Assembly: GCF_029269835.1 (NCBI RefSeq)
Contig: NZ_JARJBB010000002.1
Span: 372,001-436,000 of the forward strand
Length of the DNA stretch: 64,000 nt
Source: Streptomyces tropicalis
GTDB lineage: Bacteria > Actinomycetota > Actinomycetes > Streptomycetales > Streptomycetaceae
Direction of reading: 5' to 3'
Position 1 is the first letter of the stretch; the number at the start of each line of letters is the position of its first letter. Shown here in pieces: positions 48,708-57,390 of the stretch. Below the pieces are notes generated by a model. That model made no database searches. It had not been told where the DNA came from and saw only the letters and a program-made list of their open reading frames with translations. The translations under genes were made by a program, and so were the position numbers.

Positions 48708-49919
48708 ATGCAGGTGATCCAGTCGACGAAGCTCGCCAACGTCTGTTACGAGATCCGGGGCCCGGTGCTCGAGGAGGCGATGCGGCTGGAGGCAGCCGGC
48801 CACCGCATCCTCAAGCTGAACACGGGCAACCCGGCGGCCTTCGGCTTCGAGTGCCCGCCCGAGATCCTGGAGGACATCCTCCGCAACGTGTCGTCGGCCC
48901 ACGGCTACGGCGACGCGAAGGGCCTGCTGGCGGCCCGCCGCGCGGTGGTCATGCACAACCAGACCCTGGGCATCGAGACCGACGTCGAGCACGTCTTCGT
49001 CGGCAACGGCGTCTCCGAGCTGATCGTGATGGCGATGCAGGGCCTGCTGGACGACGGCGACGAGGTCCTCGTCCCGGCCCCGGACTACCCGCTGTGGACC
49101 GCGGCCGTGTCGCTGTCCGGCGGCACCGCCGTCCACTACCGCTGCGACGAGCAGTCCGACTGGATGCCCGACCTCGCCGACATCGAGCGCAAGGTCACCG
49201 ACCGCACCAAGGCGATCGTCGTCATCAACCCGAACAACCCGACCGGCGCCGTCTACGACGAGGCGATGCTCAAGGGCATCACCGACATCGCCCGCCGGCA
49301 CAACCTGCTGGTCTGCTCGGACGAGATCTACGACAAGATCCTCTACGACGGCGCCACGCACACGCCGACCGCGAAGATCGCCCCCGACCTGCTCACCCTC
49401 ACCTTCAACGGCATGTCGAAGGCCTACCGGGTGGCCGGCTACCGCGTCGGCTGGATGTCGATCTCCGGTCCGCGCGCCCACGCCGACTCCTACATCGAGG
49501 GCCTGACGATCCTGGCCAACATGCGCCTGTGCGCGAACATGCCGGGCCAGCACGGCGTGGTCGCGGCGCTGAGCGGCCGCCAGACCATCGGCGACCTGGT
49601 CCTGCCGGGCGGCCGCCTCAAGGAGCAGCTGGACGTCGCCTACGAGCTGCTCACCGCCATCCCCGGCGTGACCTGCGTACGGCCGAAGGGGGCGCTGTAC
49701 CTCTTCCCGCGCCTGGACCCCAAGGTCTTCAAGATCAAGGACGACCGGCAGATGGTCCTGGACCTGCTGCGCCAGGAGAAGATCATGGTCGTGCAGGGCA
49801 CCGGCTTCAACTGGCCGGAACCGGACCACTTCCGGGTGGTGACCCTGCCCGCGGTCGACGACCTGCGCGACGCCGTCGAGCGGATCGGCACCTTCCTGGA
49901 CGGCTACGGCCAGACCTGA
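48708..49919 (+). CDS. PLP-dependent aminotransferase (AlaA-like)
   Basis: 403 residues, class I/II aminotransferase. Key features: TGNPAAFGFECP substrate loop, GNGVSELIVMAMQGL, VINPNNPTGAVY (PLP-binding Asn), CSDEIYDKILYDG, and PLP Lys in FNGMSKAYRVAGYRVGW. The sequence is close to the AlaA glutamate-pyruvate aminotransferases that make alanine. The ATG is supported by homology and by a leaderless-type promoter just upstream; a longer frame from 48657 lacks homology. It is a single-gene unit. Confidence 0.94.
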   Translation: MQVIQSTKLANVCYEIRGPVLEEAMRLEAAGHRILKLNTGNPAAFGFECPPEILEDILRNVSSAHGYGDAKGLLAARRAVVMHNQTLGIETDVEHVFVGNGVSELIVMAMQGLLDDGDEVLVPAPDYPLWTAAVSLSGGTAVHYRCDEQSDWMPDLADIERKVTDRTKAIVVINPNNPTGAVYDEAMLKGITDIARRHNLLVCSDEIYDKILYDGATHTPTAKIAPDLLTLTFNGMSKAYRVAGYRVGWMSISGPRAHADSYIEGLTILANMRLCANMPGQHGVVAALSGRQTIGDLVLPGGRLKEQLDVAYELLTAIPGVTCVRPKGALYLFPRLDPKVFKIKDDRQMVLDLLRQEKIMVVQGTGFNWPEPDHFRVVTLPAVDDLRDAVERIGTFLDGYGQT

Positions 49920-49968
49920 CGCTCACCCTGGGTGGCCCTACGGTCCGGTTGCGCGAACCAGCTCAACT

Positions 49969-49991
49969 TTAGACCAGTTCTAAGCTAGGAT
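49969..49991 (+). promoter_or_regulatory. palindromic operator overlapping a TAGGAT -10 box
   Basis: TTAGA-CCAGT-TCTAA (49969-49983) is a perfect inverted repeat just upstream of TAGGAT (49986-49991), an excellent -10 box. Its position is that of a repressor site. The AT-rich TTAGA/TCTAA halves recall Fur/PerR-type boxes, but the match is not strict. Confidence 0.6.
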
Positions 49992-50021
49992 GGCTTCTGC
50001 CAGCGCACAGGAGGCCATCCC

Positions 50022-50459
50022 ATGTACGAGCCGATCCGCACCGGGCCCTCCCACAGGCCCGCCCCCCGCACGATGGCCGGCGCCGCCGACTTCCCCCACC
50101 GCTCCCGCGAGGAGGAGCTGGACATCCAGCTCGCGGGGCACCTCGCGGCGCTGCTCGCCGTCACGGAGGCACTGCGCGCGGTGGCCCCGTCCGCCGACCT
50201 GGACACCGCGGCGGAGCGCCTGGCCGGGCAGGTGGCCCGGCTCCGGGGACGCACCGCTCCGGCGTGCACACCGGTGGCCGAACCGCGGGAGCCGTCGGCC
50301 CTGCACCGGCGGGCGCACACCCTCGCGGGCCGCGCGCTCGTCGTCGCCGCGTCGCGCGCCGACACCGCTGCGGCGATCCTCACGGCCCAGCGGATGGACG
50401 CGCACGCCGCCGCTGCCGCGCCGGGTGGGCCCCAGCCGCTCAGCGGCGCCACGGCCTGA
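50022..50459 (+). CDS. small hypothetical protein under an operator-like palindrome
   Basis: 145 residues, soluble, Ala-rich and helical, no recognised domain. Residues 30-60 (SREEELDIQLAGHLAALLAVTEALRAVAP) and 90-130 form amphipathic helices. AGGAGG precedes the ATG. The promoter carries a palindrome and a strong -10 box, so expression is probably regulated. It is followed by a GNAT gene after 118 bp. Function is unknown. Confidence 0.7.
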   Translation: MYEPIRTGPSHRPAPRTMAGAADFPHRSREEELDIQLAGHLAALLAVTEALRAVAPSADLDTAAERLAGQVARLRGRTAPACTPVAEPREPSALHRRAHTLAGRALVVAASRADTAAAILTAQRMDAHAAAAAPGGPQPLSGATA

Positions 50460-50577
50460 CCCTCCGGCTCCGCACGGAGGACCCCGGTGCGGCCCCGGTC
50501 CACGCACCCTCGCGACGACGCGCGGACCGGGCGCCGCAGCACCACGCGGGTAGAGCAGAAAGAGGAGGCGAAGCGCC

Positions 50578-51102
50578 GTGAGCACCTGCACCGCGACCGT
50601 CCGGGCCGCCCGCCGTCCGGATCTCGCCGCCGTCGCCGGCATCTACCGGCACTACGTGCTGCACAGCCTCGCCACGTTCGACGAGACCCCCAGGTCGTCG
50701 GCGGAGTGGGAGGCCAAGCTGGACGAACTCACCTCGCGGGGGCTGCCGTTCCTCGTCGCCGAGGAGGCGGGAAGGATCGTGGGTTTCGCGTACGCCGGGC
50801 CCTGGCGGCCCAAGCCGGCCTATCGCCACACCGTGGAGGACACGGTCTACCTCGACCCCGGCGCCACCGGGCGCGGGATCGGGGGCGCGCTGCTGGGTCG
50901 GCTGATGGACGCCTGCGCCCGGGCCGGTGTCCGGCGCGTCATCGCGGTCGTCGCGGACGCCGGCGGCGAGGCGTCGGTCGCGCTGCACCGCCGTTTCGGC
51001 TTCACCGACGCGGGACGACTCAGCGCCGTCGGGTACAAGCACGGCCGCTGGATCGACACGGTGCTGCTGGAGCGAGCGCTGGCGGACGCACCGTCCGACT
51101 GA
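50578..51102 (+). CDS. GNAT acetyltransferase, phosphinothricin N-acetyltransferase-like
   Basis: 174 residues, GTG start with a GAGGCG-type ribosome site. The GNAT fold has the acetyl-CoA loop LDPGATGRGIGGALLGRLMDA and the N-terminal YRHYVLHSLATFDETP segment shared by phosphinothricin/methionine sulfone acetyltransferases (PAT/MddA). The end (FTDAGRLSAVGYKHGRWIDTVLLER) is typical of that family. It probably acetylates an amino-acid-like compound and may detoxify an antimetabolite. No pathway neighbour supports a more exact role. Confidence 0.9.
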   Translation: MSTCTATVRAARRPDLAAVAGIYRHYVLHSLATFDETPRSSAEWEAKLDELTSRGLPFLVAEEAGRIVGFAYAGPWRPKPAYRHTVEDTVYLDPGATGRGIGGALLGRLMDACARAGVRRVIAVVADAGGEASVALHRRFGFTDAGRLSAVGYKHGRWIDTVLLERALADAPSD

Positions 51103-51467
51103 GCAGGCGGCCGGACCTCCGGCCGGCCCGGCCCGGCGTCGGCCGGAGACCACGGCCGGGACTGCGAACACCAGGGCCACCGGCAGCACCGGCAGCACGG
51201 TGCGGCTGCCCGATCCGTCAGGGCCGCCGGCCGCGGGCGCAGCGGCTCACCCTGCCCACGGGGCGACCGACGAGCGGCCCGCCCGGCGCCCGATATGAAA
51301 ATCAAGGCTGAACGCCAACTCTCCTGCGTACATTCGGGTGGACTGCGCAGCCCAAGTACCCGCCAAACGGCGGCTGCATCACCGTGGCCTCGTAACGTCG
51401 CCGGAAATGACGGTGGTTCGAACTCCGGCATGCCATCGTCCCTCACGATTCCGCGAGATGTGACAAA
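51103..51467. other. 365-bp intergenic region with duplicated promoter block
   Basis: The left part is GC-rich with short CGGCCGG repeats that may terminate the acetyltransferase transcript. The right part (51331-51467) is the promoter block shared with the second TPR gene (54645-54776). No gene seen. Confidence 0.5.
51331..51400 (+). promoter_or_regulatory. duplicated promoter block, copy 1
   Basis: CATTCGGGTGGACTG (51331-51345) and GGCCTCGTAACGTCG (51386-51400) recur 55 bp apart, start to start, in both TPR gene promoters. The 55-bp spacing is identical in copy 2. Conservation of both blocks but not the sequence between them suggests protein-binding sites or a sigma-factor-specific promoter. 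Confidence 0.65.
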
Positions 51468-52046
51468 GTGACACGTAGGCAATTGTTGGCAGGGCTCCTC
51501 TGTGTGGGCGCAGTCACCACCGGAGTGACGTCGTGGGCGATCATTTCCCACTCGGCAGCGTCCTTCGATTCCAAGGCCCCGTCATCGGTGAACCCGGCGC
51601 CGCAGGATGATGCCGACACTCTTTTGCAGGCAGGCATTCTGCAGCAGAAATACCACGACCTCGATGGGGCGGACCGTACCTACCGGCGTGTGCTGGAGCT
51701 GGACCCGCAGAACAAGTTCGCCTGGTACAACCTGGGGGTCATCGCCCACGGGTACGGCAGGGTGGCCGACGCCCGGGCGGACTACGACAAGGCGCTGAAG
51801 ATCGACCCGGTGTTCCCGTCGGCTCTCTTCAACGAGGCGCTGCTGCTGGAGCCGAGAGAACCCGACCGGGCCGCCGGACTTCTGAAGCGTGTCATCGCCC
51901 GCGATCCCCAGGCGGCCACGGCGCATCTCCACCTCGGACGGATCTGGCAGCACGAGAAGCATGCCGCCAAAGCCGCCGACGAGTTCCGTCGCGCGGTCGC
52001 GGCCGATCCCTCCTTGCGTCCCCAAGTGCCGGAGGAATTCCGGTGA
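51468..52046 (+). CDS. exported/membrane-anchored TPR protein, copy 1
   Basis: 192 residues. An N-terminal hydrophobic segment (about 4-30, RRQLLAGLLCVGAVTTGVTSWAII) is a signal anchor, then a Ser/Pro-rich spacer and three to four tetratricopeptide-type repeats from about 50 (LDGADRTYRRVLELDPQNKFAWYNLGVIAHGYGRVADARADYDKALKIDP). TPRs mediate protein contacts outside the membrane here. It is a paralogue of the protein encoded from 54777 and shares its promoter block. GTG start. It precedes a glycosyltransferase gene by 52 bp and is probably cotranscribed with it, suggesting a scaffold for surface-glycan synthesis. Confidence 0.85.
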   Translation: MTRRQLLAGLLCVGAVTTGVTSWAIISHSAASFDSKAPSSVNPAPQDDADTLLQAGILQQKYHDLDGADRTYRRVLELDPQNKFAWYNLGVIAHGYGRVADARADYDKALKIDPVFPSALFNEALLLEPREPDRAAGLLKRVIARDPQAATAHLHLGRIWQHEKHAAKAADEFRRAVAADPSLRPQVPEEFR

Positions 52047-52098
52047 CTCCTGATCACACAAGCCCCCCACCGACCTCCAGCCAAGCAGGGAGCAACAG

Positions 52099-53373
52099 AT
52101 GACGTCGACCGCGACACCGAGGTTCTCCGTCTTCACGCCCAGCCACCGGCCTCGTTTCCTCGACGAGTGCCTGGCGACCCTGCAGGCGCAGACCTGTCCG
52201 GACTGGGAGTGGATCGTCCTGCTCAACAACGGCGCCCGATGGCGTCCGGAGCGACCCGACGACAGGGTCCGCGTGGAGATCGCGGACGACGTCACCGGCG
52301 TCGGAGCGGCGAAGCGCAGGGCCTGTGAACTGGCACGCGGCGAGATCCTCGTGGAGCTCGACCACGACGACCTGCTGGCCAAGGCCTGCCTGGCGGAGCT
52401 CGGCAAGGCGTTCGACGCGCATCCCGAGGCCGTCTTCGTCTACAGCAACACCGCGCAGATCACCGAGGACGGGAAGCGCGACGACAGCCGTTTCGACGAG
52501 ACGTTCGGCTGGCAGTACACGGATGTGCGGGTCGACGGCCGCAAGCTGCAGCAGGTCATCTCCCTGGCGCCCACGCCGCACAACGTCGCCTACATCTGGT
52601 ACGCGCCCAACCACGTGCGGGCGTTCCGCAAGAAGAGCTACGAGAAGGCCGGCGGGTACGACGCCTCACGTACGGTCCTGGACGACCAGGACCTGATGTG
52701 CCGCCTCTTCCACATCGGCGACTTCCACCACATCAACCGCTGCCTCTACCTCCAGCGGGTGCACCGCGAGAACACCCAGCGGGACCCGGAGATCAACGCG
52801 CACATCCAGCGTGAGACGGTCACCCTGTACGACAAGTACATCGAGGCCAACGCCCTCGCCTGGAGCTACCGGCGCGGACTGCTCGCCCTGGACCTCGGAG
52901 CGGCCCATCGCAAGCCCCCGGGTTACGTCGGCGTGGACCGGCGGGAGGCAGAGGGCGTCGACATCGTCGCGACCCTGCCCGGGAAGCTGGACCTGCCCGA
53001 CGACTCCGTAGGCCTGGTGCGGGCCGTGGACTTCCTCGAGTACGTGCCCGCGAAGGTGCCGCTGATCAACGAGCTGTACCGGCTGCTGGCACCCGGAGGC
53101 ATGCTCCTCACCATGACGCCCAGCTCCGACGGCCGCGGCGCCTACCAGGACCCGACCCACGTCGCCTACTACAACGAGAACTCGTTCTGGTACTACACGG
53201 ACGACCAGTACCGCACCTTCGTGCCGGACCTCGAGGCACGGTTCCAGTCGTCGCGGCTGGTCACCTACTTCCCGAGCGACTGGCACTCCAAGAACGACAT
53301 CTCGTACGTCGTCGCCAACCTCATCGCGATGAAGGACGGCACCGCACGGTGCGGCGGAAAGCTCCTGGTCTAG
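52099..53373 (+). CDS. family 2 glycosyltransferase fused to a methyltransferase-like domain
   Basis: 424 residues. The first 230 or so form a GT-A glycosyltransferase (FSVFTPSHRPRFLDECLATLQAQT, VELDHDD metal motif, DDQDLMCRLFHIG). Residues about 265-424 (LDLGAAHRKPPGYVGVDRREAEGVDIVATLPGKLDLPDDSVGLVRAVDFLEYVPAKVPLINELYRLLAPGGMLL) have class I methyltransferase features with the post-motif intact but a degenerate SAM-binding glycine loop (LDLGAAH). A sugar transferase and modifier in one chain fits a decorated surface glycan. AGGGAG-type ribosome site; follows the TPR gene by 52 bp. Confidence 0.88.
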   Translation: MTSTATPRFSVFTPSHRPRFLDECLATLQAQTCPDWEWIVLLNNGARWRPERPDDRVRVEIADDVTGVGAAKRRACELARGEILVELDHDDLLAKACLAELGKAFDAHPEAVFVYSNTAQITEDGKRDDSRFDETFGWQYTDVRVDGRKLQQVISLAPTPHNVAYIWYAPNHVRAFRKKSYEKAGGYDASRTVLDDQDLMCRLFHIGDFHHINRCLYLQRVHRENTQRDPEINAHIQRETVTLYDKYIEANALAWSYRRGLLALDLGAAHRKPPGYVGVDRREAEGVDIVATLPGKLDLPDDSVGLVRAVDFLEYVPAKVPLINELYRLLAPGGMLLTMTPSSDGRGAYQDPTHVAYYNENSFWYYTDDQYRTFVPDLEARFQSSRLVTYFPSDWHSKNDISYVVANLIAMKDGTARCGGKLLV

Positions 53374-53389
53374 GTCGCGCGAGACAGCG

Positions 53390-53424
53390 GGCGCCCGGTG
53401 GACCGTGAGGTTCCACCGGGCGCC
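53390..53424. terminator. bidirectional terminator between two glycosyltransferase genes
   Basis: Thirteen paired bases per arm (53390-53402, 53412-53424) with a 9-base loop, between convergent stops at 53373 and 53457. Confidence 0.88.
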
Positions 53425-53456
53425 TTCGCCGTCCTGCCGGCCGGACTCACACCGCG

Positions 53457-54584
53457 TCAGGCCCTGACCAGCTTCCCCGAGCGCAGGTGGCGCCGAGAGA
53501 GCTCCAGGTTCTGGATCGTGCGGTCACGATGTTCGGGAGGCAACTTGCCGCTCATCAGGAGGCGTTCGGAACAGGTCTCCGACTCCTCGTACTCCCCGAC
53601 CCAGTAGGCGGACACCGCGAGTTCGTCGAGTGCCCGCCATTCGTACCAGGAGGACTCGACGAACAGATGGTCGTCGCTCGGATACGGGAGGTACGCCGCC
53701 TTGCGCGCGAACAGGTGGGCGAGCGGCCACCGCTGCCCGTTGAGACGGCACCAGCGCGCGAGCCCGCCGAGCGCTTCGGCGCGCCCGGGCCGGCTCTCGT
53801 GCGCAGCGAGGTAGCGGCCCATCACCTCGGCCGACGGCCGGCCCAGCTCTTCGGCGAACTGCGCGGCGAACAGCCGGGAGCAGAAGACCTCCTCGTCCCA
53901 GCCGCCCATGCCCGCCCGTCGGTCGTAGGCCTCGATCGCCTTCTCGAACTCGCCGGCGCTGCGGAAGCTCTGGGCCAGGTAGAACGCATAGCGGTCGTTG
54001 TCGGGCTCCTTGATCAGGCCCTGCTGCAGGATCTCGGCATCTGCCAGGTACTTCTCCCGCGCACTCCTGCCCCTGCCGCGTCCCCCGCCGCCCACGACGA
54101 CGATGGTGGCGCCCTCCAGCGTCCCGAGGGTGTACTGCGAACCGCAGTCGAGGTACTCGTGCAGGACGCCGACGTACCGCCACGGCAGCCGCGTCGAGAC
54201 CAGGGCGCGGCGCCGGTACGAGTAGGCCCCGCTGCGGATGCCGACCCGGTAGGCGTCGAGCGTCAGCTCCGGCATGTGCGCCCCGGGCGGCACCTCCATC
54301 ACGTCGTCCGCGTCCAGGAAGAGCAGGTAGTCCGCGGCAGGGCGGGCGAGTTGGACCGCCTCGGTACGGCTGCCGTCGAACCCCTTCCAGGGCCGCTCGT
54401 GCAGTTCGCCCGGCAGATCGTCGTAGACGTCTCGGATGATGTCCTGCGTGCCGTCGGTGGAGCCGGTGTCCACGATGACCCACGTGTCGATCAAGGGCCG
54501 TACGGATTCGAGACAGCGCCGGATCACCGGGGCTTCGTCCTTGACGATCATGTTCAGACAGACCGTTGGTTTCACGACTCCCAT
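53457..54584 (-). CDS. family 2 glycosyltransferase with C-terminal TPR-like helices
   Basis: 375 residues. The GT2 domain covers about 1-190: VCLNMIVKDEAPVIRRCLESV, WVIVDTGSTDGTQDII, and YLLFLDADDVMEV with the metal-binding DADD. The C-terminal 180 residues are helical and TPR-like (DNDRYAFYLAQSFRSAGEFEKAIEAYDRRAGMGG). The family (SunS-like/TPR-GT2) glycosylates proteins or lipids in the cytoplasm. ATG at 54584 chosen because homology begins with MGVVKPTVCLN; a GTG three codons later is possible. It is divergent from the second TPR gene, with 192 bp between. Confidence 0.87.
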   Translation of the reverse strand: MGVVKPTVCLNMIVKDEAPVIRRCLESVRPLIDTWVIVDTGSTDGTQDIIRDVYDDLPGELHERPWKGFDGSRTEAVQLARPAADYLLFLDADDVMEVPPGAHMPELTLDAYRVGIRSGAYSYRRRALVSTRLPWRYVGVLHEYLDCGSQYTLGTLEGATIVVVGGGGRGRGRSAREKYLADAEILQQGLIKEPDNDRYAFYLAQSFRSAGEFEKAIEAYDRRAGMGGWDEEVFCSRLFAAQFAEELGRPSAEVMGRYLAAHESRPGRAEALGGLARWCRLNGQRWPLAHLFARKAAYLPYPSDDHLFVESSWYEWRALDELAVSAYWVGEYEESETCSERLLMSGKLPPEHRDRTIQNLELSRRHLRSGKLVRA

Positions 54585-54644
54585 CCAATCCAGCCGCCGA
54601 AAGCCACGCAAAGAGGCGGGCCGAACCCGTTCTCACGACTCGTG

Positions 54645-54714
54645 CATTCGAGTGGTCTGAACGGCCGGAGCGCCTGCCGGACGACGGCGCCATCGGGGCG
54701 GCCTCGTAACGTCG
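54645..54714 (+). promoter_or_regulatory. duplicated promoter block, copy 2
   Basis: CATTCGAGTGGTCTG (54645-54659) and GGCCTCGTAACGTCG (54700-54714), again 55 bp apart from start to start, as in copy 1 at 51331-51400. The second box is identical in both copies; the first differs at two positions. Confidence 0.65.
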
Positions 54715-54776
54715 GTGCCGACGTTCCGGGACAGGCCGTATCCATCCGTCCGCCACCATCCACGAAAAGTGACAAC

Positions 54777-55397
54777 ATGAAACGAACGAGATTGTGGACA
54801 GGGCTCGCCGCGGCAGTGACGGTTGCCACCGGGGTGACCGTGTGGGCGTTTCAGCCCACGCCCGACGGGCCGTCGGAATCCAAGTCGGCGTCAGTCACCC
54901 GGAACGGAAAGTCGGCAGACGCACTTCTGCAGTCCGCCCTTCAGCGCCAGTTCCGGCAGGATTCGTCGGGGGCCACCCAGGACTACCGGCGCGTGCTGGA
55001 AATGGACCCCAAGAACAAACGTGCCTGGTACGGCCTGGGGCTCATCGATCAGCAGTACGGCAGGACCGCGGATGCCCGTGCGGACTTCGAGAAGGCCCTC
55101 GCCATCGATCCGCACTTCATGTCCGCCCTCTACAGTGAGGCGTACATGCTGAAATCGAGTGACCCCGACCAGGCCATCCAACTCCTGGAGCGCGCCTCGG
55201 CCGCCGAGCCCAAGGCGGCCGCGATCCAGCTGCAACTGGGCCGTCTCCTGATGGAGAAGGGCCGCAAGGGCGAGGCAGAGGCCGCGTTCCGTCGTGCGGT
55301 CACGATCGATCACCGACTCCTTTCGCAGGTTCCCGAGCAATTCCGCGATTCCGTCAGGCCCGGTTCGACGACCGGTGGGACGCGCACAAGCGGATGA
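54777..55397 (+). CDS. exported/membrane-anchored TPR protein, copy 2
   Basis: 206 residues. Signal anchor at about 4-26 (RTRLWTGLAAAVTVATGVTVWAF), a short spacer, then TPR-type repeats from about 50: SSGATQDYRRVLEMDPKNKRAWYGLGLIDQQYGRTADARADFEKALAIDP. The layout, the order of repeats and the promoter match the paralogue at 51468. The C-terminus adds a Gly/Thr/Ser tail. Start ATG by homology with its paralogue. It lies next to glycosyltransferase and rml genes and may scaffold an exopolymer or glycoprotein system. Confidence 0.86.
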   Translation: MKRTRLWTGLAAAVTVATGVTVWAFQPTPDGPSESKSASVTRNGKSADALLQSALQRQFRQDSSGATQDYRRVLEMDPKNKRAWYGLGLIDQQYGRTADARADFEKALAIDPHFMSALYSEAYMLKSSDPDQAIQLLERASAAEPKAAAIQLQLGRLLMEKGRKGEAEAAFRRAVTIDHRLLSQVPEQFRDSVRPGSTTGGTRTSG

Positions 55398-55474
55398 CAT
55401 GGGCCGCGAGAGCCCCGCACGACACGAAGCGTCCGGCGGACCGTCCGGTACCGCCGGGCGCCCCGCTCCGTAGG

Positions 55475-56377
55475 TCAGCTGCTCGCGCGTGCCGCGGCCG
55501 CCAGGGCTGCGAACTTCGGCACCCTCAGAGCCGCAGTCAGCTGGTCGTCCCACGGCGGTGGGGGAGCGAGGCCGGCCCGCATCCAGTTCCCGTGGCCGAG
55601 GACGCTGAAGGCCGGGCGGGTGGCCGGGCGAGGGAACTTGTCCGAGCCGACGGGTCGGATCCGCTCGGGGTCGAGGCCGCTGAGCCGGAACGTCTCACGC
55701 GCCAGGCCGCACCATGTGGTGCGGCCTGCCGCCGTGCCGTGGTAGATGCCGGCCGGTGCACCCCCGGTCAGCGCGACGCGGCCCAGAGCGGCCAGCTGTC
55801 GGGCGAGGGACCGGGACCAGGTCGGCTGGCCATGCTGGTCGGACACCACGTCCAAGGTCTCATGCCGGGCGGCGAGTTCGAGCATGGTGGCCACGAAGTT
55901 CGGGCCGTGTGCGCCGTAGAGCCAGGAGGTGCGTACGACGTAGCCGCTGTGCGGCAGGACGTCGACGACTGCCTGCTCCCCTGCCAGTTTGCTCCGCCCG
56001 TACGCGTTGACGGGCCCCGTCGGCGCGTCTTCGGGGTACGGACGACGGGCGTCGCCGGGGAACACGTAGTCGGTGGAGACGTGCAGCAGGAGGGCGCCAC
56101 TGACCGCGCACGCATGGGCAAGGTTGCGGACGCCGGTGCCGTTCACGGCGGTGGCCGCCGCCTCGGAGCGCTCGGCTCCGTCGACGTCGGTCCAGGCGGC
56201 GCAGTTGACGACCACGCGGTGGCCGGTGACGGCCGCGCGCACGGCGGCCGGCTCGGTGATGTCCAGCTGCTCCCGGCTCGGTCCCGTCACGACGGCGTCA
56301 GGATCGGCGGCGAGCTCGGCCAGTACGTCCTGACCGAGGAGTCCGTGCGCCCCTGTCACCAGCCAGCGGGTGGTCAT
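55475..56377 (-). CDS. rmlD: dTDP-4-dehydrorhamnose reductase
   Basis: 300 residues, short-chain dehydrogenase fold. NAD(P) motif TGAHGLLGQD, Asp/Tyr region NCAAWTDVDGAER, LHVSTDYVFPGD, and catalytic YGRSK (Tyr/Lys) followed by LAGE. It makes dTDP-L-rhamnose from the dehydro intermediate. Its ATG overlaps the rmlB stop (ATGA), so rmlB-rmlD are coupled. It is convergent with the second TPR gene. All catalytic residues are present. Confidence 0.95.
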   Translation of the reverse strand: MTTRWLVTGAHGLLGQDVLAELAADPDAVVTGPSREQLDITEPAAVRAAVTGHRVVVNCAAWTDVDGAERSEAAATAVNGTGVRNLAHACAVSGALLLHVSTDYVFPGDARRPYPEDAPTGPVNAYGRSKLAGEQAVVDVLPHSGYVVRTSWLYGAHGPNFVATMLELAARHETLDVVSDQHGQPTWSRSLARQLAALGRVALTGGAPAGIYHGTAAGRTTWCGLARETFRLSGLDPERIRPVGSDKFPRPATRPAFSVLGHGNWMRAGLAPPPPWDDQLTAALRVPKFAALAAAARASS

Positions 56378-57348
56378 CGCAGAGCCGCCCTCTCCTTCAG
56401 CGGCTCCCACCAGGAGCGGTGCGCGCGGTACCAGGCGACCGTGGCGGCCAGTCCTTCCGTGAAGGACACCTGCGGGGCATAGCCGAGCTCCTCCCGGATC
56501 TTTCCGTCGTCCAGCGAGTAGCGAAGGTCGTGCCCCTTGCGGTCGGCGACGTGCTCGACCCGGCCCCAGTCCGCGCCGAGCGCGTCCAGGAGCAGGCCGG
56601 TGAGCTTGTGGTTGGTCAGCTCGGTTCCGCCGCCGATGTTGTAGACCTCCCCGGCCCGGCCACCGCGCAGGACCAGGTCGATGCCGCGGCAGTGGTCGGC
56701 GACGTGCAGCCAGTCCCGGACGTTGCCGCCGTCGCCGTACAGCGGGATCTTCCTCCCGTCGAGCAGGTTGGTGATGAAGAGCGGGATGACCTTCTCCGGG
56801 AACTGGTGGGGCCCGTAGTTGTTGGTGCACCGGGTCACCACGACGTCCAGACCGTGGGTGCGATGGTGGGCGAGGGCCAGCAGGTCGGAGCCGGCCTTCG
56901 ATGCGGAGTACGGGGAGTTCGGCGCCAGTGGCCACGCCTCGCTCCAGGAGCCCTCGCTGATCGAGCCGTACACCTCGTCGGTGGAGACGTGGACGAAGCG
57001 GCCGACACGGTGCCGGTGGGCCGCGTCGAGGAGTACCTGGGTACCCAGCACATTGGTGCGGACGAAGGGACCGGCACCGTCGATCGACCGGTCCACGTGC
57101 GACTCGGCCGCGAAATGGACCACCGCGTCCTGGCCGGCCATGACCTGGTCGACGACGTCCGGGTCACAGATGTCGCCCCTGACGAAGGTGTAACCCGGGT
57201 GATCCTCCACGGGTGCGAGATTGGCCTCGACTCCCGAGTAGGTGAGCTTGTCGAGGACGGTGATCCGCGTCTCCGGATCCGGTTCCAGCCGCCGCCGGAC
57301 GTATTCCGAGCCGATGAATCCGGCCCCACCGGTTACGAGGATGCGCAT
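56374..57348 (-). CDS. rmlB: dTDP-glucose 4,6-dehydratase
   Basis: 324 residues. Extended SDR with GGAGFIGS (7-14), the substrate-site HFAAESHVDRSI, STDEVYGS and catalytic YSASKAGSD; NNYGPHQFPEKVIPLFI completes the RmlB signature. It converts dTDP-glucose to the 4-keto-6-deoxy compound, the second step of dTDP-rhamnose synthesis. It starts the rmlBD pair; the other two rml genes lie 1.2 kb upstream, beyond the collagen-like gene and its terminator. Confidence 0.96.
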   Translation of the reverse strand: MRILVTGGAGFIGSEYVRRRLEPDPETRITVLDKLTYSGVEANLAPVEDHPGYTFVRGDICDPDVVDQVMAGQDAVVHFAAESHVDRSIDGAGPFVRTNVLGTQVLLDAAHRHRVGRFVHVSTDEVYGSISEGSWSEAWPLAPNSPYSASKAGSDLLALAHHRTHGLDVVVTRCTNNYGPHQFPEKVIPLFITNLLDGRKIPLYGDGGNVRDWLHVADHCRGIDLVLRGGRAGEVYNIGGGTELTNHKLTGLLLDALGADWGRVEHVADRKGHDLRYSLDDGKIREELGYAPQVSFTEGLAATVAWYRAHRSWWEPLKERAALR

Positions 57349-57390
57349 GGCTCTCCGAGCTTTCTCTGTGCTGCACAGCGGGACAAGCGG

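Noticed and set aside
51386..51400. BldN-type sigma promoter (CGTAAC -35) before the TPR genes
   Set aside because: CGTAAC occurs in both copies, but no CGTTGA-like -10 is found 15-16 bp downstream in either.
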